Positions 15,256 to 31,422 of a stretch of 64,000 nt of DNA are shown piece after piece. The position numbers and the translations under genes are program-made. Each line of letters begins with the position of its first letter. The first letter of the stretch is position 1. This DNA comes from Marinomonas alcarazii (GTDB taxonomy: Bacteria; Pseudomonadota; Gammaproteobacteria; Pseudomonadales; Marinomonadaceae): contig NZ_QKLW01000013.1 in NCBI RefSeq assembly GCF_003208215.1, positions 1 through 64,000 on the forward strand, read 5' to 3'. The notes under the pieces are model-generated. The model was not told the origin of the DNA, did not search any database, and saw only the letters and a program-made list of their open reading frames with translations.

Positions 15256-18200
15256 ATGGCTTACTCATACACTGAGAAAAAACGTATCCGTAAGGATTTC
15301 GGTAAACTGCCGCCCGTTTTGGATGTGCCATACTTGCTGGCAATTCAGCTTGAATCCTACCGTAATTTTCTGCAAGAAGGTAAAAGCCTTGCGGAGCGTG
15401 GGGAATTAGGTCTGCATGGGGCCTTTAAATCTGTCTTTCCAATGGTCAGCTTTTCCGGCAATGCGGCGCTAGAATACGTCGATTACCGTTTAGGCAAACC
15501 AGTCTTTGATGTTAAAGAGTGTCAGTTGCGTGGTGTTACTTACGCGGCACCTTTACGTGTTCGTGTGCGACTTATCATTTACGATAAAGAGTCATCGAAT
15601 AAAGCAATCAAAGACATTCGCGAGCAAGAAGTCTACATGGGTGAAATTCCACTCATGACAGACAATGGTACCTTTGTAATTAACGGGACAGAGCGTGTTA
15701 TCGTCTCTCAATTACACCGTTCTCCTGGTGTGTTTTTTGATCACGATCGTGGCAAAACTCACTCTTCAGGTAAATTACTGCATTCTGCTCGAGTTATTCC
15801 TTACCGTGGTTCTTGGTTGGACTTCGAGTTTGATCCAAAGGATTGCGTATTTGTTCGTATCGACCGTCGTCGTAAGCTGCCAGCAACGATTTTGCTGCGT
15901 GCTTTGGGTTATGGTACAGAACAAATTTTAGATACTTTCTTTGAAACGACACGTTTCTATTTGAAGCGCGATGGTTTTGAGATGGATCTAGTTGCTAATC
16001 GCCTACGTGGTGATACAGCGCTATTTAATATTGCTGATGCGAATGGCGAACTTATCGTTGAAGAAGGTCGTCGTATTACCGCTAAGCATATTCGTGTAAT
16101 GGAAAAAGCAGGTCTAGAGCGTCTATCTGTGCCGCTTGAATACATGCTTGGTAAAGTGACTGCTAAGAATTTGGTTCACCCTTCAACGGGCGAATTGATT
16201 GCTGAAGCGAACACAGAACTTTCTGTTGATTTGTTGGAGGCGCTAGTTGCTTCAGGCATCACAGAAGTGGATACGCTTTACACGAATGATCTGGACCATG
16301 GTCCATTTATTTCTGACACACTTCGTATTGATCCGACCAGCAACCAGTTGGAAGCATTGGTTGAGATCTACCGCATGATGCGTCCTGGCGAGCCACCAAC
16401 CAAAGAATCAGCAGAAGGCTTGTTCCAAGGTTTGTTCTTCTCAGAAGATCGTTATGACTTGTCTGGTGTTGGTCGAATGAAATTCAACCGTCGCTTGGGT
16501 CGTGAAGAAGATACAGGTGCTGGCGTTCTTGATCATGATGACATTGTTGATGTTCTAAAAACTTTGCTTGATATCCGTAACGGTAACGGCATGGTTGATG
16601 ATATCGATCACTTGGGTAACCGTCGAGTTCGTTCTGTTGGTGAAATGGCCGAGAACCAATTCCGTGTTGGCCTTGTTCGTGTAGAACGAGCTGTAAAAGA
16701 ACGTTTGTCAATGGCGGAAGCCGATGGCCTTATGCCACAAGATCTTTTGAATGCGAAGCCTGTTGCTGCCGCAATCAAAGAGTTCTTTGGTTCAAGCCAA
16801 TTGTCTCAGTTCATGGACCAAAACAACCCGCTATCTGAAGTAACGCATAAGCGTCGTGTTTCAGCGTTAGGGCCTGGTGGTCTTACTCGTGAGCGTGCAG
16901 GCTTTGAAGTACGTGACGTACACGCTACTCACTATGGCCGTGTTTGTCCTATCGAAACGCCTGAGGGGCCAAACATCGGTTTGATCAACTCGCTATCTAC
17001 TTATGCGCGTACTAACAGCTACGGCTTCTTAGAAACGCCATATCGTAAGATTATCGATGGCAAGATGACTGATGAAACAGTTTATATCTCTGCGATTGAT
17101 GAAGCGAAATATGTTATTGCCCAGGCGTCAGCAAACGTTGATGCGGAAGGCCGTTTGGTTGATGAGTTGGTTCAGGTGCGTCATATGCACGAAACCACTT
17201 TGATTCCAAAAGAAAAAGTAAACCTAATGGACGTGTCACCTCGTCAGGTTGTTTCTGTTGCGGCATCTTTGATCCCGTTCCTAGAGCACGATGACGCTAA
17301 CCGTGCATTGATGGGTTCCAACATGCAACGTCAAGCGGTACCTACGCTTAAGGCTGATAAGCCTGTAGTGGGTACTGGTATGGAAAAAAATGTAGCAAAA
17401 GACTCTGGTGTTTGTATCGTTGCGAATCGTGGCGGTGTGATTGAGTCTGTTGATGCAAGCCGTATCGTTGTACGTGTGAATTCGGAAGAGACTATTGCTG
17501 GTGAAGCGGGTGTGGATATCTACAACCTGACTAAATACGTACGTTCTAACCAGAACACATGTATTAACCAGCGTACATTGGTAATGAAAGGTGAGAGAGT
17601 TGCTTCTGGCGACATTATGGCCGATGGCCCTTCTGTTGATATGGGTGATTTGGCGCTTGGCCAAAACATGCGTATTGCTTTCATGCCTTGGAATGGTTTC
17701 AACTTCGAAGACTCGATTTTGGTTTCAGAGCGTGTTGTAGAGGAAGATCGATTTACTTCTATCCACATTCAAGAGTTAACGTGTGTTGCACGTGATACTA
17801 AGCTTGGGCCTGAAGAGATCACTGCCGATATCCCTAACGTGGGTGAGGGTGCACTTTCTAAGTTGGATCAATCCGGTATCGTTTATATCGGTGCAGAAGT
17901 TGAGCCGGGCGATATTCTAGTTGGTAAAGTGACACCAAAAGGTGAAACACAACTTACGCCTGAAGAGAAACTTTTGCGCGCTATTTTCGGTGAGAAAGCG
18001 TCTGACGTAAAAGATACGTCTCAACGTGTTAAAACTGGCACACGCGGTACTGTTATCGATGTGCAAGTGTTCACTCGTGATGGTATCGAAAAAGATGACC
18101 GTGCTAAGTTCATCGAGAAATCGCAGCTTGATCAAGTTCGTAAAGACTTGAACGAAGAGTTCCGTATTGTTGAGAAGGCAACGTTTGAACGTCTAGCTGA

Positions 18201-19356
18201 GGCCTTAATTGGTCAGCAAGCAGAAGGTGGTCCGGGTCTAGCTCGTAATGCGATTATTACGGAAGAATACTTGGCAAATCTGGATCACCCAGAATGGTTC
18301 AAGATTCGTGTTGCAAATGAAGAAGCCAGTGAGCAGCTTGAGAAAGCGCAAGCGGCTTTGATTGAGCGCCGTAAAGAGCTTGATGCGAAATTCGAAGATA
18401 AGAAACGTAAGTTACAAACAGGTGATGATCTAGCGCCTGGCGTTCTTAAAATCGTTAAGGTTTATGTTGCCATCAAACGTCGTATCCAGCCAGGTGATAA
18501 AATGGCCGGTCGTCATGGTAACAAGGGTGTAATTTCTAAAATTATGCCAGTTGAAGACATGCCGTACGATGAAAACGGTGATCCAGTTGATATCGTATTG
18601 AACCCGCTAGGTGTTCCTTCGCGTATGAACGTTGGTCAGGTTTTGGAGACTCACTTAGGTGCAGCATCTAAAGGCTTGGGTCGTAAGATCAACGAAATGC
18701 TTGTTGCAGAGCGTGAGAAAGCTGAAGCGGTTGCAGAACTGCGTAGCTTCCTTGATGAAATCTACAACGGCTACGAAGGCGACTTGCGTTGTGCTCGTAC
18801 AGAAGATCTAGACAGCTTTACAGACGAAGAAATTTTAACCTTGGCATCCAACCTAACGGGTGGTGTTCCAATGGCGTCTGGTGCCTTTGATGGTGCGAAA
18901 GAAGCTGAGATCAAACGTATGTTGCGCCTAGCTGGAATCAACGAAAGCGGTCAAGTTAAATTGTTTAACGGCCGTACTGGTGATGCTTTTGAACGTCCTG
19001 TAACCGTTGGTTACATGTACATGCTTAAGTTGAACCACTTGGTTGATGACAAAATGCACGCACGTTCTACCGGCTCGTACAGCTTGGTTACTCAGCAGCC
19101 GCTGGGTGGTAAAGCTCAATTCGGTGGTCAGCGTTTCGGGGAGATGGAGGTATGGGCACTAGAAGCATACGGTGCTGCTTACACACTTCAAGAAATGTTG
19201 ACTGTGAAGTCCGATGACGTGAATGGCCGTACTAAGATGTATAAAAACATCGTAGACGGTGACCACCGTATGGAACCTGGCATGCCTGAGTCCTTCAACG
19301 TGTTGGTGAAAGAGATTCGTTCTCTTGGTATCGATATCGAGCTGGAAAACGAATAA
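15256..19356 (+). CDS. rpoB: DNA-directed RNA polymerase beta subunit
   Basis: A 1366-residue catalytic subunit of RNA polymerase. It starts [19 protein letters not shown]; the ATG at 15256 has GGGGA seven bases ahead. The rifampicin-pocket segment [18 protein letters not shown]...[11 protein letters not shown] looks wild-type at the usual resistance positions. Other landmarks are the [13 protein letters not shown] region, the [12 protein letters not shown] motif and a C-terminal end contacting beta'. It is coupled with rpoC, which begins 65 bases later. Expression is probably set by the attenuator upstream. Confidence 0.99.
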   Translation: MAYSYTEKKRIRKDFGKLPPVLDVPYLLAIQLESYRNFLQEGKSLAERGELGLHGAFKSVFPMVSFSGNAALEYVDYRLGKPVFDVKECQLRGVTYAAPLRVRVRLIIYDKESSNKAIKDIREQEVYMGEIPLMTDNGTFVINGTERVIVSQLHRSPGVFFDHDRGKTHSSGKLLHSARVIPYRGSWLDFEFDPKDCVFVRIDRRRKLPATILLRALGYGTEQILDTFFETTRFYLKRDGFEMDLVANRLRGDTALFNIADANGELIVEEGRRITAKHIRVMEKAGLERLSVPLEYMLGKVTAKNLVHPSTGELIAEANTELSVDLLEALVASGITEVDTLYTNDLDHGPFISDTLRIDPTSNQLEALVEIYRMMRPGEPPTKESAEGLFQGLFFSEDRYDLSGVGRMKFNRRLGREEDTGAGVLDHDDIVDVLKTLLDIRNGNGMVDDIDHLGNRRVRSVGEMAENQFRVGLVRVERAVKERLSMAEADGLMPQDLLNAKPVAAAIKEFFGSSQLSQFMDQNNPLSEVTHKRRVSALGPGGLTRERAGFEVRDVHATHYGRVCPIETPEGPNIGLINSLSTYARTNSYGFLETPYRKIIDGKMTDETVYISAIDEAKYVIAQASANVDAEGRLVDELVQVRHMHETTLIPKEKVNLMDVSPRQVVSVAASLIPFLEHDDANRALMGSNMQRQAVPTLKADKPVVGTGMEKNVAKDSGVCIVANRGGVIESVDASRIVVRVNSEETIAGEAGVDIYNLTKYVRSNQNTCINQRTLVMKGERVASGDIMADGPSVDMGDLALGQNMRIAFMPWNGFNFEDSILVSERVVEEDRFTSIHIQELTCVARDTKLGPEEITADIPNVGEGALSKLDQSGIVYIGAEVEPGDILVGKVTPKGETQLTPEEKLLRAIFGEKASDVKDTSQRVKTGTRGTVIDVQVFTRDGIEKDDRAKFIEKSQLDQVRKDLNEEFRIVEKATFERLAEALIGQQAEGGPGLARNAIITEEYLANLDHPEWFKIRVANEEASEQLEKAQAALIERRKELDAKFEDKKRKLQTGDDLAPGVLKIVKVYVAIKRRIQPGDKMAGRHGNKGVISKIMPVEDMPYDENGDPVDIVLNPLGVPSRMNVGQVLETHLGAASKGLGRKINEMLVAEREKAEAVAELRSFLDEIYNGYEGDLRCARTEDLDSFTDEEILTLASNLTGGVPMASGAFDGAKEAEIKRMLRLAGINESGQVKLFNGRTGDAFERPVTVGYMYMLKLNHLVDDKMHARSTGSYSLVTQQPLGGKAQFGGQRFGEMEVWALEAYGAAYTLQEMLTVKSDDVNGRTKMYKNIVDGDHRMEPGMPESFNVLVKEIRSLGIDIELENE

Positions 19357-19421
19357 GCACGAATCACATTTGACCTGCTGGGGAGCAAGACTCCCCGGCC
19401 TTACGAGTGGGGCGAATATCC

Positions 19422-23624
<4,203 letters not shown>

Positions 23625-23645
23625 TTATTTGCTGTAAAATCGCGA

Positions 23646-23671
23646 GGGAGGTGATTTTTTAGTCGCCTCCC
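23646..23671 (+). terminator. Hairpin after rpoC
   Basis: GGGAGGTGA pairs with TCGCCTCCC (one G-T pair) around a T-rich loop. No long T tract follows directly, so it may be a partial terminator or a processing site rather than a strong stop. Confidence 0.5.
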
Positions 23672-23677
23672 TATTGA

Positions 23678-24133
<456 letters not shown>

Positions 24134-24195
24134 GCTAACGCTACTTAATTCATCGTTTAGACATAATTTTTTAATACAGTAAGGCCGAGCGATAA

Positions 24196-24220
24196 TTATA
24201 TTGTCTCGGACGAACCTGAA
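24196..24220 (+). promoter_or_regulatory. Possible hairpin in the rpsL-rpsG spacer
   Basis: A CCGAG / CTCGG pairing encloses an AT-rich interior in the 99-base spacer. In E. coli S7 binds the rpsL-rpsG intercistronic RNA and represses its own synthesis. The position fits, but the structure here is short and the assignment is tentative. Confidence 0.3.
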
Positions 24221-24232
24221 GAGGATATAGAT

Positions 24233-24706
24233 ATGCCTAGAAGACGCGTCGTCGCTAAGCGTGAGATCCTTCCGGATCCTAAACACGGAAGCCAACTTCT
24301 TGCGAAATTCATTAACCACGTAATGGTTAGTGGTAAAAAATCTGTAGCAGAAAGCATTGTTTACAATGCGCTAAACACTGTAGCAGCGCGTGCTAAAACT
24401 GAAGAGCCAATGGCTATCTTTGAAAAAGCACTAGAATCAATCCAACCAATGGTTGAGGTTAAATCTCGCCGTGTTGGTGGTGCGACTTACCAAGTACCTG
24501 TTGAAGTTCGTCCAGCTCGCCGCGCAGCACTATCTATGCGTTGGTTGGTTGATGCTTCTCGTAAGCGTGGTGAAAAATCCATGGCTTTGCGTCTAGCAGG
24601 TGAAATTCTAGATGCTGCTGAAAATAAAGGTTCTGCTGTTAAGAAACGTGAAGACGTTCATCGCATGGCAGAAGCTAACAAAGCATTCTCTCACTACCGT
24701 TTCTAA
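24233..24706 (+). CDS. rpsG: 30S ribosomal protein S7
   Basis: A 157-residue primary binder of the 16S rRNA 3' major domain, which forms part of the E site. It opens [20 protein letters not shown] and ends [20 protein letters not shown], both typical, and has the [19 protein letters not shown] central segment. GAGGAT precedes the ATG. It is followed after 21 bases by fusA. Confidence 0.99.
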   Translation: MPRRRVVAKREILPDPKHGSQLLAKFINHVMVSGKKSVAESIVYNALNTVAARAKTEEPMAIFEKALESIQPMVEVKSRRVGGATYQVPVEVRPARRAALSMRWLVDASRKRGEKSMALRLAGEILDAAENKGSAVKKREDVHRMAEANKAFSHYRF

Positions 24707-24727
24707 TCATCCGGAGAAGGATACACA

Positions 24728-26821
24728 GTGGCACGTAAAACACCTATCAACCGCTACCGTAACATCGGTATTTGTGCGCATGTTGATGCAGGTAAGACAA
24801 CGACAACTGAGCGCGTTCTTTTCTATACTGGTCTGTCTCACAAAATAGGGGAGGTGCACGATGGTGCTGCCACTATGGATTGGATGGAGCAAGAGCAAGA
24901 GCGTGGTATTACCATCACTTCAGCAGCGACAACATGCTTCTGGAGTGGGATGAATAAACAGTTTGACGAGCATCGTGTCAATATTATTGATACGCCTGGA
25001 CACGTAGATTTTACTATTGAAGTAGAGCGTTCTCTGCGTGTTCTGGATGGTGCCGTTGTTGTGCTTTGTGGTTCTTCGGGTGTGCAGCCTCAGACTGAAA
25101 CAGTTTGGCGTCAAGCAAATAAATATGAAGTTCCTCGTATGGTGTTCGTCAATAAGATGGACCGTACAGGGGCGGATTACTTTTCTGTTGTGCGTCAGCT
25201 GAAAACGCGACTAGGTGCTAATGCTGTGCCGATTCAAATCAATGTTGGCGCTGAAGAAGATTTCAGAGGCGTAGTAGACTTGGTTTTGATGAAAGTCATA
25301 ATGTGGAATGAAGAAGATCAAGGTATGACATTCTCTTTGGAGGATATTCCTGCTGATCTACTTGATGACGCATTAGAGTGGCGTGAACTAATGGTTGAGG
25401 CGGCCGCTGAAGCGAGTGAGGAATTGATGGACAAGTACCTTGAAGAAGGTGAGTTGTCTATTGAGGATATAAAAAGCGGTCTGCGAGCCCGTACGCTTTC
25501 AAATGAAATAGTTTTGGTGACGTGTGGTTCTGCCTTTAAAAATAAAGGTGTGCAGGCTGTTTTGGATGCTGTTGTTGAATATTTACCTTCACCGCTTGAA
25601 GTTAAAGCGATAGAGGGTACGCTTGAAGATGGTGAGACTGTTGTGACACGAACAGCTGATGATGAGGCTAAGTTCTCTTCGTTGGCGTTTAAGATAGCGA
25701 CAGACCCATTTGTAGGTACCTTGACGTTCATTCGTGTGTATTCTGGTGTGTTGCGTTCAGGTGATGCCGTTTATAATTCTGTTAAGCAGAAGCGTGAACG
25801 TGTTGGTCGAATGGTTCAGATGCACGCTAACAATCGCGAAGAGATCAAAGAAGTCTTGGCGGGTGATATTGCCGCCATCGTGGGTATGAAGTATGTAACC
25901 ACGGGAGATACGCTTTGCGATATGAATGATGTTGTTGTGCTGGAGCGTATGGAGTTTCCAGAGCCTGTTATATCTGTTGCAGTGGAGCCTAAGTCTCAAG
26001 CTGATCAGGATAAAATGGCTGTTGCGCTGGGTAAATTGGCGCAAGAAGATCCATCTTTTCGAGTGGAGACGCATGAAGAGACGGGTCAAACAATTATTTC
26101 CGGTATGGGTGAGTTACACCTTGATATTCTTGTTGACCGTATGCGTCGCGAGTTTAAGGTGGAGGCAAACATTGGTAAGCCTCAAGTGTCCTACCGGGAG
26201 AAAATTCGCAAAGAAGTGGTGGTTAATCACAAATTTGTGCGTCAATCCGGTGGTCGTGGTCAATACGGTCACGTCGTAATGAAGTTAATCCCTACTGATA
26301 AAGATGGGCTTGAGTTTGTTAACGAGATTGTTGGTGGTGCTATTCCTAAAGAATACATCCCTGCGGTAGAAAAGGGCATTTCAGAGCAAATGAAGAATGG
26401 TGTGATCGGCGGCTTCCCTTTGTTGGGGCTGAAGGTTGTGTTGTTTGATGGTTCATTCCATGATGTTGACTCTAATGAAATGGCCTTTAAAATTGCAGCT
26501 TCTCAGGGATTAAGAAAAGGGGCAGTTGATGCTGATCCTTGTATTCTTGAACCTGTAATGAAAGTGGAAGTTGTGACTCCTGAGGAGTACATGGGTGACG
26601 TGATGGGAGACTTGAATCGTCGTCGTGGACTTGTTCAGGGGATGGACGATTCCCCGTCAGGGAAAATTATTCGTGCTGAAGTTCCTCTTGGGGAGATGTT
26701 CGGATATGCAACTGACGTGCGTAGCTTGTCGCAAGGGCGTGCAAGTTATGCGATGGAGTTTGAGAAATACGCTGAAGCACCGGCTAGTGTGGCAGACGCG
26801 ATCATCAAAAATGAAGATTAA
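24728..26821 (+). CDS. fusA: Elongation factor G
   Basis: A translational GTPase of 697 residues that drives tRNA-mRNA translocation and, with RRF, ribosome recycling. G1 is [13 protein letters not shown]3 is DTPGH and G4 is NKMD; domain IV begins near [12 protein letters not shown] and includes [11 protein letters not shown]. The GTG start follows CCGGAGAAGG. Codon use is unlike its neighbours: at least seven ATA isoleucine codons and two AGA arginine codons occur here, whereas tuf next door uses none. Some residues ([44 protein letters not shown]) look to me more like the second EF-G of Pseudomonas or Vibrio than E. coli FusA; this is from memory and needs a tree. Function as an EF-G is certain; which paralogue is not. 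Confidence 0.97.
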   Translation: MARKTPINRYRNIGICAHVDAGKTTTTERVLFYTGLSHKIGEVHDGAATMDWMEQEQERGITITSAATTCFWSGMNKQFDEHRVNIIDTPGHVDFTIEVERSLRVLDGAVVVLCGSSGVQPQTETVWRQANKYEVPRMVFVNKMDRTGADYFSVVRQLKTRLGANAVPIQINVGAEEDFRGVVDLVLMKVIMWNEEDQGMTFSLEDIPADLLDDALEWRELMVEAAAEASEELMDKYLEEGELSIEDIKSGLRARTLSNEIVLVTCGSAFKNKGVQAVLDAVVEYLPSPLEVKAIEGTLEDGETVVTRTADDEAKFSSLAFKIATDPFVGTLTFIRVYSGVLRSGDAVYNSVKQKRERVGRMVQMHANNREEIKEVLAGDIAAIVGMKYVTTGDTLCDMNDVVVLERMEFPEPVISVAVEPKSQADQDKMAVALGKLAQEDPSFRVETHEETGQTIISGMGELHLDILVDRMRREFKVEANIGKPQVSYREKIRKEVVVNHKFVRQSGGRGQYGHVVMKLIPTDKDGLEFVNEIVGGAIPKEYIPAVEKGISEQMKNGVIGGFPLLGLKVVLFDGSFHDVDSNEMAFKIAASQGLRKGAVDADPCILEPVMKVEVVTPEEYMGDVMGDLNRRRGLVQGMDDSPSGKIIRAEVPLGEMFGYATDVRSLSQGRASYAMEFEKYAEAPASVADAIIKNED

Positions 26822-26856
26822 TCATCATACTTACTAATTCTTAAGGTGTATGTATC

Positions 26857-28080
26857 ATGGCAAAGAGTAAATTTGAACGTAGTAAACCGCACGTTAACGT
26901 TGGCACAATCGGTCACGTTGACCATGGTAAAACAACTTTAACTGCAGCATTGACTCGTGTATGTGCAGAAGTATTTGGCGGTACTGCCGTTGCTTTTGAC
27001 GGTATCGATAACGCTCCTGAAGAGCGTGAGCGTGGTATCACTATCTCTACTTCTCACGTAGAGTATGATTCTCCAACTCGTCACTACGCACACGTAGACT
27101 GTCCTGGACACGCCGATTATGTTAAAAACATGATCACTGGTGCTGCTCAAATGGATGGCGCGATCCTTGTTTGTGGTGCAACTGACGGCCCTATGCCTCA
27201 GACTCGTGAGCACATCCTTCTTTCTCGTCAAGTAGGTGTACCTTACATCGTAGTTTTCCTAAACAAAGCTGACTTGTTGGCTGAAGACTGTGGCGGTGCG
27301 GATTCTGAAGAATACGCAGAAATGCTAGAGTTGGTTGAAATGGAATTGCGTGACCTTCTTTCTGAATACGACTTCCCAGGTGATGATACTCCAATCATCC
27401 CAGGTTCTGCTTTGATGGCATTGAACGGCGAAGACGACAACGAAATGGGTACTACAGCTGTTAAGAAGCTTGTAGAGACTCTTGATGCCTACATTCCTGA
27501 GCCAGAGCGTGCTATCGATGGTGCATTCTTGATGCCTATCGAGGACGTATTCTCTATCCAAGGTCGTGGTACGGTTGTTACTGGTCGTGTTGAGCGCGGT
27601 ATCATCAAAATCCAGGAAGAAGTTGAGATCGTTGGTATCGTTGATACTACTAAAACAACTTGTACTGGTGTAGAGATGTTCCGTAAGCTTCTAGACGAAG
27701 GTCGTGCTGGTGAGAACTGTGGTATCCTTCTACGTGGTACTAAGCGTGAAGACGTACAGCGTGGTCAAGTATTGGCTAAGCCTGGTACTATCACTCCTCA
27801 CACTGAGTTCGAAGCAGAAGTATACGTTCTAGGTAAAGATGAAGGTGGTCGTCACACTCCATTCTTCAAAGGCTACCGTCCACAGTTCTACTTCCGTACA
27901 ACTGACGTAACTGGTGCTTGTTCTTTGCCTGAAGGTGTAGAAATGGTTATGCCTGGCGACAACGTTCAAATGACTGTTGAACTAATTCACCCAATCGCGA
28001 TGGACGAAGGTCTACGTTTCGCGATCCGTGAAGGTGGTCGTACAGTTGGTGCTGGTGTTGTAGCTAAAATCCTTAAGTAA
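26857..28080 (+). CDS. tuf: Elongation factor Tu
   Basis: The GTPase that delivers aminoacyl-tRNA to the ribosome. At 407 residues it is about 13 longer than E. coli EF-Tu. The extra residues lie just after the G4 motif NKAD, within [18 protein letters not shown] (about residues 140-155). G1 is GHVDHGKTT and G3 is DCPGH. Codon choice is extremely biased: isoleucine codons are ATC or ATT and arginine codons are CGT or CGC only. It is the only tuf in this window, since the tufB position near secE is empty. A strong terminator follows. Confidence 0.99.
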   Translation: MAKSKFERSKPHVNVGTIGHVDHGKTTLTAALTRVCAEVFGGTAVAFDGIDNAPEERERGITISTSHVEYDSPTRHYAHVDCPGHADYVKNMITGAAQMDGAILVCGATDGPMPQTREHILLSRQVGVPYIVVFLNKADLLAEDCGGADSEEYAEMLELVEMELRDLLSEYDFPGDDTPIIPGSALMALNGEDDNEMGTTAVKKLVETLDAYIPEPERAIDGAFLMPIEDVFSIQGRGTVVTGRVERGIIKIQEEVEIVGIVDTTKTTCTGVEMFRKLLDEGRAGENCGILLRGTKREDVQRGQVLAKPGTITPHTEFEAEVYVLGKDEGGRHTPFFKGYRPQFYFRTTDVTGACSLPEGVEMVMPGDNVQMTVELIHPIAMDEGLRFAIREGGRTVGAGVVAKILK

Positions 28081-28115
28081 TTAGATAGTAATATCTGATT
28101 GCTTTTGATTTAGAG

Positions 28116-28148
28116 AAAGGCCACTCGCATATCGGGTGGCCTTTTTAT
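28116..28148 (+). terminator. Terminator after tuf
   Basis: A 12-bp stem AAAGGCCACTCG / CGGGTGGCCTTT (one T-G pair) has a 5-base loop and is followed by T residues. It ends the str operon and separates it from the S10 promoter. Confidence 0.9.
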
Positions 28149-28184
28149 TTTATGGTTTATTTTGTTTGTTCAGAAATTGGTTAC

Positions 28185-28213
28185 TTGACAACCAGTTTTT
28201 GAATGGCTAATAT
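28185..28213 (+). promoter_or_regulatory. Strong sigma-70 promoter of the S10 operon
   Basis: A consensus TTGACA at 28185-28190 and TAATAT at 28208-28213 are spaced by exactly 17 bases, followed by a GC-rich discriminator (TCGCCGTCC). The predicted start near 28220 leaves only about 70 bases of leader before rpsJ. Confidence 0.85.
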
Positions 28214-28289
28214 TCGCCGTCCTTAAAAAAGGATTGTGGCTTAATAAATGTACAGTTAAGTCATTACAACATTGTATTTGGAGTTGGAA

Positions 28290-28601
28290 ATGCAAAGCCA
28301 AAAAATCCGTATTCGTCTGAAAGCATTTGATCATCGTCTGATTGATGCTTCAACACAAGAAATTGTGGATACAGCGAAACGTACAGGTGCGCAAGTGCGT
28401 GGACCGATTCCACTTCCTACTCGCAAAGAGCGTTATACAGTATTGATTTCTCCACACGTAAACAAAGATGCGCGTGATCAGTATGAAATCCGTACACACA
28501 AACGTGTTCTAGACATCGTTGAGCCAACTGAGAAAACTGTTGATGCTCTAATGAAGCTAGATCTTGCGGCAGGCGTGGAAGTACAAATTTCTTTGGGTTA
28601 A
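28290..28601 (+). CDS. rpsJ: 30S ribosomal protein S10 / NusE
   Basis: A 103-residue 30S head protein that also serves as NusE in antitermination and binds the NusG KOW domain. It begins [19 protein letters not shown], the family start; six upstream in-frame codons were dropped because the ATG at 28290 has GGAG at suitable spacing. First gene of the S10 operon, separated from rplC by an unusually long structured spacer. Confidence 0.99.
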   Translation: MQSQKIRIRLKAFDHRLIDASTQEIVDTAKRTGAQVRGPIPLPTRKERYTVLISPHVNKDARDQYEIRTHKRVLDIVEPTEKTVDALMKLDLAAGVEVQISLG

Positions 28602-28613
28602 TAGCTCAAAGTT

Positions 28614-28702
28614 TGGGGTGCGAGAACCGACTGGTTATCAGTCGGCTTATGCACATTAGTGGAATGATCTGGAATGGTCAGCCGTAGCGGGTGATAGCCC
28701 CA
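28614..28702 (+). promoter_or_regulatory. Structured spacer between rpsJ and rplC
   Basis: CCGACTG / CAGTCGG (28627-28645) forms a perfect hairpin, and TGGGG (28614-28618) can pair with CCCCA (28698-28702) to close a branched structure around it. A small GGG-TGATAG-CCC hairpin is an alternative use of the last strand. No ORF of interest is present. It may be a ribosomal-protein binding site, with L4 an obvious candidate, but this is inference. Confidence 0.45.
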
Positions 28703-28728
28703 TACACAACTGGCAAATGAGGTAAAAA

Positions 28729-29367
28729 ATGGCTATTCAATTAGTCGGACGCAAAGCCGGAATGACACGTATCTTTAATGAAGATGGTGTATCCGTGCCA
28801 GTAACCGTCATCGAGGTTGAACCGAACCGCGTTACTCAGGTGAAAACAGCAGAAACTGACGGCTACCAAGCTGTTCAAGTGACTGTAGGTTCTCGCCGTT
28901 CGAGCCGCGTTAACAAAGCTGCTGCGGGTCATTATGCAAAAGCGAACGTTGAAGCAGGTCGTGGTTTGTGGGAGTTCCGCCTGGCAGGTGACGAAAAAGA
29001 AATCAATGTTGGTGATGAGCTAACTGTTGCTGATTTCGAATCTATCCAAATGGTTGATGTAACTGGTCAATCAAAGGGTAAAGGGTTTCAAGGTGCCATC
29101 AAGCGTCATAATTTCCGTACGCAAGATGCTACGCATGGTAACTCATTGTCTCACCGTGCACCTGGCTCCATCGGCCAATGTCAAACACCTGGTCGTGTTT
29201 GGAAAGGCAAGAAGATGGCTGGCCATATGGGTGCTGCACAAGTCACTACACAATCACTAGAAGTGGTTCGCGTAGATGCAGAACGTAACCTTATCCTTGT
29301 GAAAGGTGCCGTACCTGGTGCAGTAAATGGTGATGTTATTCTTCAATCAGCTGTTAAAGCTCGCTAA
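28729..29367 (+). CDS. rplC: 50S ribosomal protein L3
   Basis: A 212-residue early assembly protein reaching the peptidyl-transferase centre. It has [20 protein letters not shown] at the start and the central [12 protein letters not shown]...[33 protein letters not shown] region, with the glutamine that PrmB-type enzymes methylate in related species. Twelve bases separate it from rplD. Confidence 0.99.
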   Translation: MAIQLVGRKAGMTRIFNEDGVSVPVTVIEVEPNRVTQVKTAETDGYQAVQVTVGSRRSSRVNKAAAGHYAKANVEAGRGLWEFRLAGDEKEINVGDELTVADFESIQMVDVTGQSKGKGFQGAIKRHNFRTQDATHGNSLSHRAPGSIGQCQTPGRVWKGKKMAGHMGAAQVTTQSLEVVRVDAERNLILVKGAVPGAVNGDVILQSAVKAR

Positions 29368-29379
29368 GAGGGGTAGACA

Positions 29380-29985
29380 ATGAACTTGAATCTTACAGGC
29401 GCAGAAGGGACGGTAGAAGTTTCTGATGTAGCCTTTGCTCGTGAATACAACGAAGCGTTGGTACACCAAGTAGTTACATCTTACTTGGCTGGCGCTCGTC
29501 AAGGCTCACGCGCTCAAAAAACTCGCTCTGAAGTAGCAGGTGGTGGACGCAAACCTTGGAAACAAAAAGGTTCTGGTCGTGCACGCGCAGGTACTATCCG
29601 TAGCCCTCTATGGCGCTCTGGTGGTGTTACTTTCGCTGCGAAACCACAAGATCACTCTCAGAAAGTGAACAAGAAGATGTATCGTGCAGCAATGCGCACC
29701 ATCTGGTCTGAATTAGTACGTCAAGACCGTCTTGTTGTGGTTGAAGATCTTAAATTGGAAGCTCCAAAAACTAAGCTCTTCATAGCAAAAATGACAGAAT
29801 TGAATATTGAGAACGCTTTGATTGTTTCCGATAACTTGGATGACAATCTGTTTTTAGCAGCTCGTAATATTCCTAACGTAGATGTGCGTGATGCAGCGTC
29901 TATCGACCCTGTTAGCTTGATTGCTTACGACAAAGTGTTGGTGACAGTTGGTGCTCTGAAACAAGTTGAGGAGGCACTAGCATGA
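29380..29985 (+). CDS. rplD: 50S ribosomal protein L4
   Basis: A 201-residue protein whose extended loop lines the exit tunnel ([26 protein letters not shown]). In E. coli free L4 represses transcription and translation of the S10 operon through its leader. The leader here is short, so control may differ. It overlaps rplW by four bases (ATGA), indicating coupling. Confidence 0.98.
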   Translation: MNLNLTGAEGTVEVSDVAFAREYNEALVHQVVTSYLAGARQGSRAQKTRSEVAGGGRKPWKQKGSGRARAGTIRSPLWRSGGVTFAAKPQDHSQKVNKKMYRAAMRTIWSELVRQDRLVVVEDLKLEAPKTKLFIAKMTELNIENALIVSDNLDDNLFLAARNIPNVDVRDAASIDPVSLIAYDKVLVTVGALKQVEEALA

Positions 29986-30278
29986 TCGGCGAACGTATTT
30001 ATAAAGTTCTGTTGGGTCCACACATTTCCGAAAAAGCTACTATCGTTGCCGAAGGTAATGGTCAGTACGTATTTCGTGTAACTGGTGATGCAACTAAACC
30101 TGAAATCAAACAAGCTATCGAAGCGCTTTTTGAAGTCAAAGTTGAGTCTGTTCGCACGTTGAACCATAAAGGTAAAACTAAGCGTACAGTTCGTGGTCTA
30201 GGTAAGCGTAAAGACGTGAAAAAAGCGTACGTACGTTTGGCTGAAGGTCAAGACATTGATTTCATGGTCGCTGAATAA
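29982..30278 (+). CDS. rplW: 50S ribosomal protein L23
   Basis: A 98-residue protein at the tunnel exit, docking site for trigger factor and SRP. The N-terminal half is globular ([16 protein letters not shown]) and the basic loop is [21 protein letters not shown]. Overlaps the rplD stop; 14 bases before rplB. Confidence 0.98.
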   Translation: MIGERIYKVLLGPHISEKATIVAEGNGQYVFRVTGDATKPEIKQAIEALFEVKVESVRTLNHKGKTKRTVRGLGKRKDVKKAYVRLAEGQDIDFMVAE

Positions 30279-30292
30279 GGGGAGATAGGTCA

Positions 30293-31117
30293 ATGGCTGT
30301 TGTAAAAAGTAAGCCAACGTCTGCAGGCCGTCGTCACGTTGTTAAAGTTACTAACAACGATTTGCACAAAGGCGCACCATATGCACCTTTGCTTGATAAG
30401 AAAAGCAAATCGGGTGGACGTAATAATAACGGACGCATCACTACGCGTCACGTAGGTGGTGGTCATAAGCAGCATTATCGTATGGTTGATTTTCGTCGCA
30501 ATAAAGATGGAATCCCAGCGGTAGTTGAGCGTTTGGAATATGATCCAAACCGTTCTGCAAATATTGCACTGATTAAATTTGCTGATGGTGAGCGTCGTTA
30601 CATTATCGCTTCCAAAGGTATGGCTGCAGGCAATGTTGTTTTAAGTGGTGCAGATGCGCCTATCAAAGCGGGTAATACTTTGCCTCTGCAAAATATCCCA
30701 GTTGGTAGTACCGTACACTGTGTCGAGCTTAAGCCAGGTAAAGGTGCACAAGTTGCACGTTCAGCCGGTGCTTCTGCTCAGCTAGTTGCTCGTGAAGGTC
30801 GCTACGTTACTCTTCGCCTACGTTCAGGTGAAATGCGTAAAGTATTGACAGAATGTCGCGCTACTTTAGGTGAAGTATCAAACTCTGAGCACAGCTTAAG
30901 AGTTCTTGGTAAAGCTGGTGCTACGCGTTGGCGTGGTGTTCGTCCTACCGTTCGCGGTGCGGCGATGAACCCAGTGGATCACCCACATGGTGGTGGTGAA
31001 GGTCGTAGCAAAGGTGGTCGTCACCCAGTTACACCATGGGGTGTGCCTACTAAAGGTTACAAAACGCGCAGCAACAAGCGTACTGATAAACTTATTGTAC
31101 GTCGCCGTACTAAGTAA
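30293..31117 (+). CDS. rplB: 50S ribosomal protein L2
   Basis: A 274-residue, highly conserved protein needed for subunit association and peptidyl transfer. It carries [22 protein letters not shown] near the N-terminus and the catalytically important histidine region [15 protein letters not shown] near the C-terminus. The tail is basic ([13 protein letters not shown]). Normal length and position in the S10 operon. Confidence 0.99.
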   Translation: MAVVKSKPTSAGRRHVVKVTNNDLHKGAPYAPLLDKKSKSGGRNNNGRITTRHVGGGHKQHYRMVDFRRNKDGIPAVVERLEYDPNRSANIALIKFADGERRYIIASKGMAAGNVVLSGADAPIKAGNTLPLQNIPVGSTVHCVELKPGKGAQVARSAGASAQLVAREGRYVTLRLRSGEMRKVLTECRATLGEVSNSEHSLRVLGKAGATRWRGVRPTVRGAAMNPVDHPHGGGEGRSKGGRHPVTPWGVPTKGYKTRSNKRTDKLIVRRRTK

Positions 31118-31132
31118 TAAGAGGAAACGACT

Positions 31133-31408
31133 GTGCCACGTTCACTAAAAAAAGGTCCTTTTATCGACCTTCATTTGTTGAAAAAGGTAGAGGCTGCGGT
31201 AGAGAAAAACGATCGTCGTCCAATTAAAACTTGGTCGCGCCGTTCTACTATCTTCCCTGATTTTGTAGGGTTGACTATCGCTGTCCATAATGGTCGCCAG
31301 CATGTTCCAGTTCTAGTAACTGAAGATATGGTCGGTCATAAATTGGGTGAGTTCGCTCCGACCCGTACATATCGTGGTCATGCTGCGGACAAGAAAGCCA
31401 AACGGTAA
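31133..31408 (+). CDS. rpsS: 30S ribosomal protein S19
   Basis: A 91-residue 30S head protein near the A-site finger. It starts [18 protein letters not shown] after a GTG initiator with AGAGGAAA upstream, and ends [22 protein letters not shown]. Fourteen bases before rplV. Confidence 0.99.
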   Translation: MPRSLKKGPFIDLHLLKKVEAAVEKNDRRPIKTWSRRSTIFPDFVGLTIAVHNGRQHVPVLVTEDMVGHKLGEFAPTRTYRGHAADKKAKR

Positions 31409-31422
31409 TAAGGGGTATTAAC

